From positions 141,070 through 205,069 of the forward strand of contig CACISX010000003.1 of assembly GCA_902589455.1 (NCBI GenBank): DNA of 64,000 bases, given 5' to 3'. The translations under genes were made by a program, and so were the position numbers. This DNA is from an uncultured Pelagibacteraceae bacterium (GTDB taxonomy: Bacteria; Pseudomonadota; Alphaproteobacteria; Pelagibacterales; Pelagibacteraceae). The notes beneath the pieces were generated by a model. It did not search any database. It saw nothing but the letters and a program-made list of their open reading frames with translations, and was not told where the DNA came from. This document shows, in pieces, positions 50,966 to 59,960 of this stretch; the first letter of the stretch is position 1; every line of letters starts with the position of its first letter.

Positions 50966-51138
50966 TAATAAAAATTTAAAATAATAAAACAAACTACAAA
51001 AAAAACCGCTAAAATAGAGAGATAAATGGTCTCAAGGGTTTTGCCAACTTTTCTATAGTGCAAAAAAGCAAGAATTACGAAGGCTATGGACGTTATTAAA
51101 AAATATATTGGTTCTATTATGCCATCAATTGAGCCCAT
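50965..51138 (-). CDS. 57-aa small membrane protein, stop overlaps ogt start
   Basis: Manual translation MGSIDGIIEPIYFLITSIAFVILAFLHYRKVGKTLETIYLSILAVFFVVCFIILNFY*, two hydrophobic segments, TAATG junction with ogt. Confidence 0.6.
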   Translation of the reverse strand: MGSIDGIIEPIYFLITSIAFVILAFLHYRKVGKTLETIYLSILAVFFVVCFIILNFY

Positions 51139-51149
51139 AAATTTGTATT

Positions 51150-51503
51150 TTAATCAATTAGTTTTAATAGTCTAAGAGTTTCCTTATCTAAATCAGTTGA
51201 ATTAGTGATGCATATTTTTTTGTCCACAACTACATCATACTTATCTGCAATTTTAATTTTTTTATCAGCAAAACTATCGTAATCATCTAAAATTTCTACT
51301 GTTAAATTAGGTTTATTAGAGCAAGCTCCTAATATTTTCCATGTTTCGTCTTCAAACACGTCATAAGGTCCCAATATTTCAATTTTTAAGTCATAAACAA
51401 TGTCTAATGGACCAGCAATTTTTGTAGCAAAATCTATTTTTTCAGCTTTTGAAGTTTTTATGATAAATAAACTCGTTATTAATAGACATAATAAGTATTT
51501 CAT
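51150..51503 (-). CDS. Secreted protein with ~14-aa internal repeats, unknown function
   Basis: Signal peptide MKYLLCLLITSLFIIKTSKA; repeats AGPLDIVYDLKIEI/LGPYDVFEDETWKI/LDDYDSFADKKIKI/ADKYDVVVDKKICI. Confidence 0.75.
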   Translation of the reverse strand: MKYLLCLLITSLFIIKTSKAEKIDFATKIAGPLDIVYDLKIEILGPYDVFEDETWKILGACSNKPNLTVEILDDYDSFADKKIKIADKYDVVVDKKICITNSTDLDKETLRLLKLID

Positions 51504-51543
51504 AATTTAATTTATTATATTGACATATAAAATCACTTAATAT

Positions 51544-51578
51544 ATTACTAATGATAATTAATTGTTATCAATAGTAAT
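51544..51578. repeat. Near-perfect 14-bp inverted repeat (13/14) upstream of recombinase gene
   Basis: ATTACTAATGATAA (51544-51557), spacer TTAATTG, TTATCAATAGTAAT (51565-51578). Confidence 0.85.
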
Positions 51579-51581
51579 TAT

Positions 51582-52535
51582 ATGAATAATTTAACAACAG
51601 ACCTAAAATTACTTCATGAGGCAACATTAAATAACCTCAAAAGCTCAAAAGCAAGTAATACTTTAAGAGCTTATAGATCTGATTTTAAGGACTTCGCATC
51701 GTTTTGTGTAAAGCATGGATTAAATTCATTACCAACAGAACCAAAAATAGTTTCTTTATACCTAACTCATCTATCTAAAAACTCAAAAATAAGTACTTTA
51801 AGGAGAAGATTGGTATCAATAAGTATGATTCATAAGCTAAAAGGTCATTATCTTGATACCAAACATCCAATCATAGTTGAAAATTTAATGGGAATAAGAA
51901 GAGTCAAAGGAAGTATTCAAAAAGGAAAAAAACCCTTATTAATCAATCATTTAAAATTAGTCATTAATGTAATAGATGAACAAAAAATTGAGACAATAAA
52001 AAAACTAAGAGATAAATCTATAATTTTAATTGGCTTTGGAGGTGGTTTTAGAAGAACAGAACTAGTATCAATTGATTATGAAGATTTAGAATTTGTTTAT
52101 GAAGGTCTAAAAATTACAATTAAAAAATCAAAAACTGACCAATTTGGCGAAGGGATGATCAAAGGACTGCCCTACTTCGCTAATGAAATTTACTGTCCTA
52201 TTACAAATTTAAAACAATGGTTAGAAATTTCCAAAATCAAGTCTGGACCTATTTTTAGAAAATTTTCCAAAGGTTTATCATTAACAGATAAAAGATTAAC
52301 AGACCAAACTGTAGTTTTGTTAATGAAAAAATATTTAAAGTTAGCAGGAATCGATAATAAAAATTTTGCAGGTCATAGTTTAAGATCTGGTTTCGCAACT
52401 GTAGCCGCTGAGTCTGGTGCCGATGAAAGAAGTATAATGGCAATGACAGGGCATAAAACGACGCAAATGGTCAGAAGATATATTAAAGAGGCAAATATAT
52501 TTAAAAACAATGCATTAAATAAGGTAAAATTATAA
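51582..52535 (+). CDS. Tyrosine recombinase / phage integrase family
   Basis: R-H-R-H-Y residues: GFRRTELVSIDYEDL, AGHSLRSGFATVAAE, MTGHKTTQMVRRYIKEA. Confidence 0.92.
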   Translation: MNNLTTDLKLLHEATLNNLKSSKASNTLRAYRSDFKDFASFCVKHGLNSLPTEPKIVSLYLTHLSKNSKISTLRRRLVSISMIHKLKGHYLDTKHPIIVENLMGIRRVKGSIQKGKKPLLINHLKLVINVIDEQKIETIKKLRDKSIILIGFGGGFRRTELVSIDYEDLEFVYEGLKITIKKSKTDQFGEGMIKGLPYFANEIYCPITNLKQWLEISKIKSGPIFRKFSKGLSLTDKRLTDQTVVLLMKKYLKLAGIDNKNFAGHSLRSGFATVAAESGADERSIMAMTGHKTTQMVRRYIKEANIFKNNALNKVKL

Positions 52536-52537
52536 AA

Positions 52538-53521
52538 CTAAAAATTTTTTATTAAAACTTTAGTACAATTTTCCCAAGTTCTACTTGATCTTAAGTTGAA
52601 AAGATTAGATCTAACTTCATTCCAAAGCATATCGTCTTTAAATAATTTTATTGAATATTCAGCGAATTCTTTTTTTGTTTTAGCAATAAATCCAGTTTTA
52701 CCATGGTCTACTCTTTCATATAGCGAACCTAAACCCATAGTAACAATTGGCACACATAATTCTCTAGCTTCTTCAGCTGCCAAACAAAATAATTCGGCTT
52801 TGTGACCCGGTATAAGCATCATTCTTGCTTTTAAAAGATCACTTATCATAATATTTCTATCACCCAATTTTCTAGCAAAAATATTAAATTTTTCTAATTT
52901 CATAGAATTGAAAGGTGTTACCAGTAATTTACCACTATTATATTTTGAAAAAATATGATTTGACCAAATTTCTATTAATAAATCTAAATTTCTATCAACT
53001 CTTGAAGTAAATATTGCTAAATTATTATCAATTTTATCATTGTTATTTAAATGAGCTTTAAGAAATATTTCATCTAAACCATAAGGAAGCAAAAAATATC
53101 CAAAAAATCTTGTGAAAAATGATCTTTTACTTAAATGATAATTACCCAATAATGCTACTTTAGGTTTATGCTTAAAGTAACTAAGAAGTTGTTTTTTTCT
53201 TATAAATTTTTCAAAATTTTGAATACTATGTGATAATAGTATTTTTTTTTTACAAAAAATATAATCAAATAAACAACAGTCATTGTTGCTTATTGCAACA
53301 TCAAAATTAAGTTTTTTTGAGACACCATTAATATTTAGCCATTTAATTCCAGAAATACTCTCATTTGTTGGACAATTGTTGATAACGGTTACGTTGTGAC
53401 CAAATTTTGTTAAAGATAAAGCAAGGTTAATCAAAACTGTTTCAGCCCCTCTAAGTTTATAGGAATTTAAATCTTTGATATTATAATTAAAAGATGTTTT
53501 ATCTAAAAAACAAATATTCAT
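52538..53521 (-). CDS. Glycosyltransferase (GT4-like)
   Basis: RGAETVLINLALSLTKFGHNVTVIN, GHKAELFCLAAEEARELCVPIVTMGLGSLYERVDHGKTGFIA. Confidence 0.75.
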   Translation of the reverse strand: MNICFLDKTSFNYNIKDLNSYKLRGAETVLINLALSLTKFGHNVTVINNCPTNESISGIKWLNINGVSKKLNFDVAISNNDCCLFDYIFCKKKILLSHSIQNFEKFIRKKQLLSYFKHKPKVALLGNYHLSKRSFFTRFFGYFLLPYGLDEIFLKAHLNNNDKIDNNLAIFTSRVDRNLDLLIEIWSNHIFSKYNSGKLLVTPFNSMKLEKFNIFARKLGDRNIMISDLLKARMMLIPGHKAELFCLAAEEARELCVPIVTMGLGSLYERVDHGKTGFIAKTKKEFAEYSIKLFKDDMLWNEVRSNLFNLRSSRTWENCTKVLIKNF

Positions 53522-53524
53522 TTA

Positions 53525-54508
53525 CTACAACAAATTAATTTGCTTGGTAATTTTATTAATATTATCTCTTTTTAAGAGGTTGATATTTTTCATATGGTTA
53601 GTCCAAAATCTTGCTGTTTTAAAATTATTAACTAATGCCAATGTTTTTTTACCAAAAGCATTTGAAACGTGGCTTATAGCTCCCTCACAACATATAACCT
53701 CATTAGAATTTTTAACTATATATTCAAGATCTCTAAAATCAGTATTATCTAAAAATATTATTTTTTTTTTAAATAATAAGCACAAAAAATTGTTTTTTTT
53801 GATTTTTTTAAATAGATGACTTCTAATTTTATGGAATTGATCAATATCTATTTTACCAGTGGTGATTACAATATCGTTATTAAATTTTTTAATTAAAGTA
53901 TTTATTAACAATTTAAAATTTTTTGGGTTTAAATTCATGTAGTTGAAATCTTTATAATAATGACCTTCAAACCATTTTTCATCTAAATGTAGAAGAGAAT
54001 ATTTTCTTGGTAATTTGAAACTACATTTTTTTTTAAATTTATAACTATTATAATAATTAATACTATCTGGAACTTTTATGTTGAGATAATTTATAACACT
54101 ACAAAAGTTATTGTACTGAGTGTTAACTTCAGAATTAATGAAAAAACTATCAAAAAAAATTTTTAATAAAAGACGAGGTCTAAAATCTTTTAAAATAGCA
54201 TATTTTTTTTTTGATTTTAATAATAACGAAAAAAAAACTGATCGCCTTTTACCATCAAGTATAATTATATAATCATATTTAACTTTGTTAATTAAAGATA
54301 AATTTTTGATCATTAAAGCAAGATTGTATTTATCCAAAATATAAACTTTATTTACATCTTTAAAATTTTTTACGTAAGTTGAATTGTAAGAAGAGCAGAC
54401 AAAATCTATGCTGTTTTTGGGGTTATTTGCTTTAATACTTTCAGTTAACATTCTTGAAAATATATAATCACCTATTCTATCAGTTCTAAAAATTAGAAAT
54501 TTATTCAT
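53525..54508 (-). CDS. Glycosyltransferase family 9 / heptosyltransferase-like
   Basis: IFRTDRIGDYIFSRMLTESIKANNPK, CCEGAISHVSNAFGKKTLALV. Confidence 0.7.
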   Translation of the reverse strand: MNKFLIFRTDRIGDYIFSRMLTESIKANNPKNSIDFVCSSYNSTYVKNFKDVNKVYILDKYNLALMIKNLSLINKVKYDYIIILDGKRRSVFFSLLLKSKKKYAILKDFRPRLLLKIFFDSFFINSEVNTQYNNFCSVINYLNIKVPDSINYYNSYKFKKKCSFKLPRKYSLLHLDEKWFEGHYYKDFNYMNLNPKNFKLLINTLIKKFNNDIVITTGKIDIDQFHKIRSHLFKKIKKNNFLCLLFKKKIIFLDNTDFRDLEYIVKNSNEVICCEGAISHVSNAFGKKTLALVNNFKTARFWTNHMKNINLLKRDNINKITKQINLL

Positions 54509-55541
54509 TTATCCATTTTAAATGTGAATTAATTTTAATTCCCATGGATTTTTTTACAATAAAATCACTTATTATTTTATTATTAAAAATTTCATGAGCT
54601 CTTTTACAACCATTTTCAGCTATTTTTTTTAGAACATTAGGATTTTTTTTATAAAAGATTATTTTTTTGTTCAAGTCTTTAAGGTTTTTATAAAATACAA
54701 TTTGGTTATTTTTAAAAAAATCCTTGTATTCGTATTTCTCATGAATAAAAGTTAACAGTCCATTGCCCAAAAGAGATGCTATTCTATCACTTGAGTAATG
54801 TTTTATAGGCTCACCCCTGCTTAAATTTATTGACATTGAGCATTTAGATAATTCATCGAAATAATTTTGACCCCATACAGGATTATTTTTATATCCAAAA
54901 ATATTATATGAAATTTTTTTAGTTAATTTATTTATTAATTTTACACGATCATCTATGTAATCTCTTTTTAATATTCCTCTATGTTGACCATGACTAATAG
55001 CAATAAACATATCTATAGGTTTTTTTGTATTGTAATTTCTATAACGGTCAATTGATGGATCAATTGGATTTGGTATAAAAAAAGTCTTATTTTGATTTGC
55101 AAAATTAAGTACATCAACAGATGTTGTAACAAAATTAGCATCACAAAATTGATATTTTAAAAAAAATCTATTTTTATTTTTTTCAAAATCTGGTCCTTTA
55201 ATATTTAGCGGATCTAAAAACCATTGTGCTAATCTAATATTATTATATTTTTCTTTTATTTTTAAAAAACTTTCATAATCTAATCTGTCAACATGTCCAA
55301 ATAATATTAGATCAGGTTTAAAATTTTCAATATTTTTTAGAATTTGTTCTAAAAGAAATTTTTTAGATCCAATATCAAAAATATTTCTTTTTTGACTTGT
55401 GATATCTCTATCAGAAATATTAAGAACATTATGTCCGTTTAAAATTAAACCATTATTTAATTTTTTTCCTGTAGAATAAAACAATCTTCCATTATGACGA
55501 AGATGCAAATCTGTGATATGTAAAATTTTAATTTTTTTCAT
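54501..55541 (-). CDS. Glycosyltransferase (CgeB-like GT1)
   Basis: ILHITDLHLR...KPDLILFGHVDRLDYESFL, MSINLSRGEPIKHYSSDRIASLLGNGLLTFIHEK. Confidence 0.65.
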   Translation of the reverse strand: MKKIKILHITDLHLRHNGRLFYSTGKKLNNGLILNGHNVLNISDRDITSQKRNIFDIGSKKFLLEQILKNIENFKPDLILFGHVDRLDYESFLKIKEKYNNIRLAQWFLDPLNIKGPDFEKNKNRFFLKYQFCDANFVTTSVDVLNFANQNKTFFIPNPIDPSIDRYRNYNTKKPIDMFIAISHGQHRGILKRDYIDDRVKLINKLTKKISYNIFGYKNNPVWGQNYFDELSKCSMSINLSRGEPIKHYSSDRIASLLGNGLLTFIHEKYEYKDFFKNNQIVFYKNLKDLNKKIIFYKKNPNVLKKIAENGCKRAHEIFNNKIISDFIVKKSMGIKINSHLKWINE

Positions 55542-55791
55542 TCGAATTTTGTTTTAAAATTTTATTTCTTAAGTAATAATTTTTTTTAAATTGATATTCA
55601 TATGACATAGCAGAACTTTTATTATTAAATTCTTTGCTATATATTAACAACCATTTATAACCTTTTGTAGTTTTTGCACCCTTATTGTTATTATGCTTTT
55701 TTAATCTTAATTGAAGATTATTTGTATAACCCACATAGCTTTTTTTAACTCCTGGACTAGTGCATTTTATAAGATAAACGTAGTAAGTCAT
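55528..55791 (-). CDS. GIY-YIG nuclease superfamily protein
   Basis: YYVYLIKCTSPGVKKSYVGYTNNLQLRLKKHN. Confidence 0.85.
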   Translation of the reverse strand: MTYYVYLIKCTSPGVKKSYVGYTNNLQLRLKKHNNNKGAKTTKGYKWLLIYSKEFNNKSSAMSYEYQFKKNYYLRNKILKQNSNEKN

Positions 55792-55792
55792 A

Positions 55793-55867
55793 TGGCGGTC
55801 CCTAGGGGAATCGAACCCCTCTTTCGAGGATGAAAACCACGTGTCCTAACCGATAGACGAAGGGACC
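55793..55867 (-). tRNA. tRNA-Glu (anticodon TTC), CCA encoded
   Basis: Minus strand GGTCCCTTCGTCTATCGGTTAGGACACGTGGTTTTCATCCTCGAAAGAGGGGTTCGATTCCCCTAGGGACCGCCA. Confidence 0.93.
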
Positions 55868-55914
55868 GAATTGCTGCTTTTTATTGTAAAATCAATCATT
55901 AATCAAGCATATCA

Positions 55915-56856
55915 TTATAAATTTTGTTTCAATTTTAATACTTTTTTGAGACCTGTGGATTTATGTGTCACTAATGTCTCTGAAAAGAATTCATTGTCTC
56001 GAATTTCAATACCCTTAACTAAATCTCCAGATGTAATACCAGTTGCACAAAAAATGGAATCGCCTGCTACTATTTCATGTAATTCATATTTTTTTGTTAA
56101 ATCATTTATTCCCATTTTATTTGCACGTACTTTGTCATCTTCGGTATCAAAAATAAATCTTCCTTGAAAACTACAGCTAAATGCATCTAAAGCTGCAGCA
56201 GCAAGAACACCTTCTGGACCACCACCAATACCTAAAAAAATATCAATATTATATTTTTCTTCTGTTACTAATAAAGCACCGGATACATCACCATCTGTGA
56301 TTAATTTCAGATTAACTTTTAATTTTTTTAGCTCTTCTATAATTTCTTTGTGTCTGGGTCTATCAAGAATACATGCGGTTAAATTTTCTGGATTTTTGTT
56401 TAAATAATCACTTAAGTTGGAAATATTTTTCTTAACAGTATAATCCAAATCAACAATATTTTTTTCATTTATTTTAGTTGAAATTTTTTCCATATAGGTT
56501 TCAGGAGCTTTAAATAAATTATTTTTTTCAGCAATAGCAATTACCGATAAAGCACCAGGCTGATTGTTAGCAGCAAAATTTGTACCTTCTAATGGATCCA
56601 CAGCTATATCAAATTCTGGTCCTTTATTTGTTCCTAACTTCTCTCCAATATACAACATTGGTGCTTCATCTAATTCACCCTCACCTATTACTATTTCGCC
56701 CCGAATATCAAATTGATTTAAATTAGTTCTCATTGAGTCAACGGCTGCTTTATCTGCAGCAATTTTATCTTTTTTTCCAACTAGATAGGATGATGCTAAT
56801 GCTGCTTTTGAAGTTACGATAGCTAATTGATCTACAAATTTTTTATCTATTGACAT
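55915..56856 (-). CDS. glpX: Fructose-1,6-bisphosphatase class II
   Basis: GEGELDEAPMLYIGEKLG, DPLEGTNFAANNQPGALSVIA, GIGGGPEGVLAAAALDAF. Confidence 0.96.
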   Translation of the reverse strand: MSIDKKFVDQLAIVTSKAALASSYLVGKKDKIAADKAAVDSMRTNLNQFDIRGEIVIGEGELDEAPMLYIGEKLGTNKGPEFDIAVDPLEGTNFAANNQPGALSVIAIAEKNNLFKAPETYMEKISTKINEKNIVDLDYTVKKNISNLSDYLNKNPENLTACILDRPRHKEIIEELKKLKVNLKLITDGDVSGALLVTEEKYNIDIFLGIGGGPEGVLAAAALDAFSCSFQGRFIFDTEDDKVRANKMGINDLTKKYELHEIVAGDSIFCATGITSGDLVKGIEIRDNEFFSETLVTHKSTGLKKVLKLKQNL

Positions 56857-57848
56857 TAACCTTTTTCATTTACTAAATCTTCTTGTTTAATCTTAGACTC
56901 AAATTCTCTTAAACGCTTATAAACACTAGCAAGTTCTATAATAGTTGGCCAAGCTTTTAATAGATATTGCATAGATCCTTCTACTCTTCCAAAAGCTCTA
57001 ATAATTTGCTGCATAACTCCTAATGTAACTACACCTGCCACAATAGCTGGAGCTAAAAAAACATATGCAGATAATACATTCGCTTGTAAGTATGCAATTC
57101 TACCAATATTAAAATATAGGTATCTTAAATAACTTAAAAAATGAATTTTACGTACATCGTCAAATAATTCATCTATTCTTTTTGGTCTTACATTTCCATC
57201 ATCTTCCGCAATAACTAAAATTTTTCTGTATGCTGCTTCTTGCTTTTGTAAATCATACTCAACACCGACCAATCTTAATATTAAACCAAGAACAATTAAA
57301 AAAACAGTTCCACCTATAGTCCAAATTAAGGCTCCTACTATTAGTCCATATTCCCATTCCCCAAAAAAGAAAATAGGAATACCAACACTTAAGCCAAATA
57401 ATATGGGAATAAATTGGATCAAAATCATTATAGACTCTATTAAACTTGTACCTAAACTTTCCATTATTCTTGTGAATTTAATTGTATCTTCTTGAACTCT
57501 TTGAGATGCACCTTCTATATTTCGTGCTCTATCATAAACAGAATGATACCATTCGACCATTGCTGTTCTCCATCTAAATAAATAATGAGCTGTAAAAAAA
57601 CTAATCGCTACATAAACAGCAATGTACATGCCTGCCAATGTAATAAACGAAAACAAACTTGCAAAATATTCCTCAATTGAAACAGCATTTGGCTCGGCCA
57701 GTGCTTTTTGAATCATGTCATAAAAAACACCAAACCACTCATTTATTTTTACATCTATTTCAACCTGAACCCACAATGATGAAAGAATAATAAAAGAACC
57801 TATCCATGACCATATAAACCAGTTTTTTTTTGTGAAAAATCTAAACAT
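56856..57848 (-). CDS. SbmA/BacA-like family transporter
   Basis: FRWRTAMVEWYHSVYDRARNIEGASQRVQEDTIKFTRIMESLG, LRLVGVEYDLQKQEAAYRKILVIAEDD, RVEGSMQYLLKAWPTIIEL. Confidence 0.85.
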   Translation of the reverse strand: MFRFFTKKNWFIWSWIGSFIILSSLWVQVEIDVKINEWFGVFYDMIQKALAEPNAVSIEEYFASLFSFITLAGMYIAVYVAISFFTAHYLFRWRTAMVEWYHSVYDRARNIEGASQRVQEDTIKFTRIMESLGTSLIESIMILIQFIPILFGLSVGIPIFFFGEWEYGLIVGALIWTIGGTVFLIVLGLILRLVGVEYDLQKQEAAYRKILVIAEDDGNVRPKRIDELFDDVRKIHFLSYLRYLYFNIGRIAYLQANVLSAYVFLAPAIVAGVVTLGVMQQIIRAFGRVEGSMQYLLKAWPTIIELASVYKRLREFESKIKQEDLVNEKG

Positions 57849-57852
57849 GTTT

Positions 57853-58134
57853 TTATTTAAGAAAATTATCTGCGTAAGATTTTTTTACAGTTTTTCTTTT
57901 TCGAGGCTCAATTAATTCAAAATCAATTTTTTTCTTTTTTGCATAATTTATAGCCAACTCTTTAGATGAAAATTCTAATTTTAATTCTGTATACGTGTCA
58001 GAAGAACTTTCCCAACCCATTAATGGATTTTTAGTTGGATCCTTGGTTTTAAATTCTAAAATCCACTTATTATTTTTTGCTAATCCTGATTGCATTGGAT
58101 TTTTATTAGGAATATAAATAATAGCTTTTTTCAT
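57853..58134 (-). CDS. NADH-ubiquinone oxidoreductase NDUFS4-like (ETC complex I subunit)
   Basis: AIIYIPNKNPMQSGLAKNNKWILEF...NPLMGWESSSDTYTELKLEFSSKELAINYAKK. Confidence 0.88.
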   Translation of the reverse strand: MKKAIIYIPNKNPMQSGLAKNNKWILEFKTKDPTKNPLMGWESSSDTYTELKLEFSSKELAINYAKKKKIDFELIEPRKRKTVKKSYADNFLK

Positions 58135-58139
58135 AGTGG

Positions 58140-58216
<77 letters not shown>

Positions 58217-58225
58217 ATCCGAGTA

Positions 58226-58253
58226 CTAATACAGCAGTTATTGATAATTTCAA
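58226..58253 (-). promoter_or_regulatory. Candidate promoter for tRNA-Pro
   Basis: Minus strand TTGAAA, 16-bp spacer, TATTAG, just upstream of the tRNA 5' end. Confidence 0.5.
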
Positions 58254-58310
58254 TGGATAAAGAAGCCAAAATTAAAAGAATTTTAACAAAAATCTGGTAT
58301 ATAACGAAGC

Positions 58311-58772
58311 ATGATAATTAGTTGTCCAGATTGTAACAAGCAATTTAAAATTGATAATTCTTTAATACCTGATGAAGGTAGGGATTTACAATGTGGTTCT
58401 TGCAATCATGTTTGGTTTTTTAAAATAGAAGAGGATAAAAATGAAGTATTAAAGCTAAATGAAGAAATCGTAAGTAAAAACATTGAAATAAAAGTTGAAA
58501 ATAAAAAGGAAAAAATAAAAGAGAAAAAACAACCACCAGAAAAAATTTCAGAAAAACAAAAAAATAAAACTGCAGCTAAAAATGCTGAAACTAAGGGCAT
58601 TAAGTTTTTTTCTTATTTAATTGTATTTATTATATCTTTTGTAGCATTAATTATATTGCTTGATACTCTAAAAACTCCAATAATTAATGTGTTTCCTGGA
58701 TTAGAAATAATATTATTTAACCTTTTTGAAACATTGCAAGATATAAAACTATTTATTATAGACCTAATTTAA
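58311..58772 (+). CDS. Zinc-ribbon (MJ0042-type) domain membrane protein
   Basis: MIISCPDCNKQFKIDNSLIPDEGRDLQCGSCNHVWFFK, Lys-rich linker, C-terminal TM. Confidence 0.85.
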   Translation: MIISCPDCNKQFKIDNSLIPDEGRDLQCGSCNHVWFFKIEEDKNEVLKLNEEIVSKNIEIKVENKKEKIKEKKQPPEKISEKQKNKTAAKNAETKGIKFFSYLIVFIISFVALIILLDTLKTPIINVFPGLEIILFNLFETLQDIKLFIIDLI

Positions 58773-58778
58773 TTTTTT

Positions 58779-59960
58779 ATGATTAATCATATTTCTAAAC
58801 CTTTTAGATGGTTCTTTAAATTAGAAGCTGCAAGTGGTCTTGTACTATTGTTTGCTGCAATAATTGCATTATTTATAAGCAATTCTGGTCTAGCAGATTT
58901 ATATTTTGCTACCCTAAATAAATATTTATTCATAGGTATTAATAATTTTGGATTAAAATTATCCGTATTACATTGGATTAATGATGCGTTAATGGCAATT
59001 TTCTTTTTTTTCGTCACCTTAGAAATTAAAAGAGAATTTTTACAAGGAGAGCTTTCAAATATAAAGCAAGCTTTATTGCCAATAATAGCTGCTGTAGGTG
59101 GTATGTTAGTTCCAGCATTATTTTATGTTTTCATTAATCTTGGTGATAGTGAAACTTTAAATGGATGGGCAATTCCATCAGCTACAGACATTGCTTTTTC
59201 ATTAGGAGTTTTATCTTTGTTGGGTAAAAGAGTTCCCTTATCATTAAAAGTATTTTTAACTGCATTAGCTATTATAGATGATTTAGGAGCAATAGTGATT
59301 ATTGCTCTATTCTACTCTGGAGATTTAAGCATTAAGTATTTAACTTTAATGTTATTAGCTTTTATTATTTTATTATTAATTAATAAATTTAATATTAAAA
59401 AGTTTTTACCTTATTTGGTTGTCGGACTTTTCCTTTGGGATTTTACACATAACTCAGGTATCCATGCTACTATTGCTGGTGTTTTGTTAGCTATGACAAT
59501 TCCTCATAGAAAAAAAGGAAAAGATTTTTCTTTATTAATAAGAATTGAACATGCAATTAGTCCATATGTTGCTTTTGGTATTATGCCTTTATTTGCATTT
59601 GCAAATGCAGGTGTATCTTTAGAGGGTTTATCTTTTGCTTCTTTATTAAATAAAGTTCCTCTAGGTATCGTGCTAGGACTATTCCTAGGTAAACAACTAG
59701 GTGTTTTTATATTTTCATATGTATCTATAAAACTGAAAGTAGCCCAAATGCCAAACGATACAAGTTGGTATAATTTTTATGGCGTAGGGGTTCTTACAGG
59801 TATTGGTTTCACAATGAGTTTATTTGTTGGAAACTTGGCTTTTGTTGAAAATATGCAATATATGGATGGTGTAAAAATAGGAGTATTAACTGGGTCGTTA
59901 TTATCAACTTTATTTGGTTATTTTTTGATATTACTTACACCAAATAAACCTAATAAATGA
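58779..59960 (+). CDS. nhaA: Na+/H+ antiporter NhaA
   Basis: NDALMAIFFFFVTLEIKREFLQGEL, ATDIAFSLGVLSLLGKRVPLSLKVFLTALAIIDDLGAI, GIGFTMSLFV. Confidence 0.97.
   Translation: MINHISKPFRWFFKLEAASGLVLLFAAIIALFISNSGLADLYFATLNKYLFIGINNFGLKLSVLHWINDALMAIFFFFVTLEIKREFLQGELSNIKQALLPIIAAVGGMLVPALFYVFINLGDSETLNGWAIPSATDIAFSLGVLSLLGKRVPLSLKVFLTALAIIDDLGAIVIIALFYSGDLSIKYLTLMLLAFIILLLINKFNIKKFLPYLVVGLFLWDFTHNSGIHATIAGVLLAMTIPHRKKGKDFSLLIRIEHAISPYVAFGIMPLFAFANAGVSLEGLSFASLLNKVPLGIVLGLFLGKQLGVFIFSYVSIKLKVAQMPNDTSWYNFYGVGVLTGIGFTMSLFVGNLAFVENMQYMDGVKIGVLTGSLLSTLFGYFLILLTPNKPNK

Noticed and set aside
50160-55867. tRNA-Glu 3'-end direct repeat (attL/attR) bounding the glycosyltransferase block
   Set aside because: Looked for a copy of TTCGATTCCCCTAGGGACC between 50 and 51.6 kb by eye; only a weak GTAGGGGAA match near 50442, not convincing.
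55871-56167. Plus-strand 98-aa ORF over the glpX 3' end
   Set aside because: Antisense to glpX; no domain evidence.
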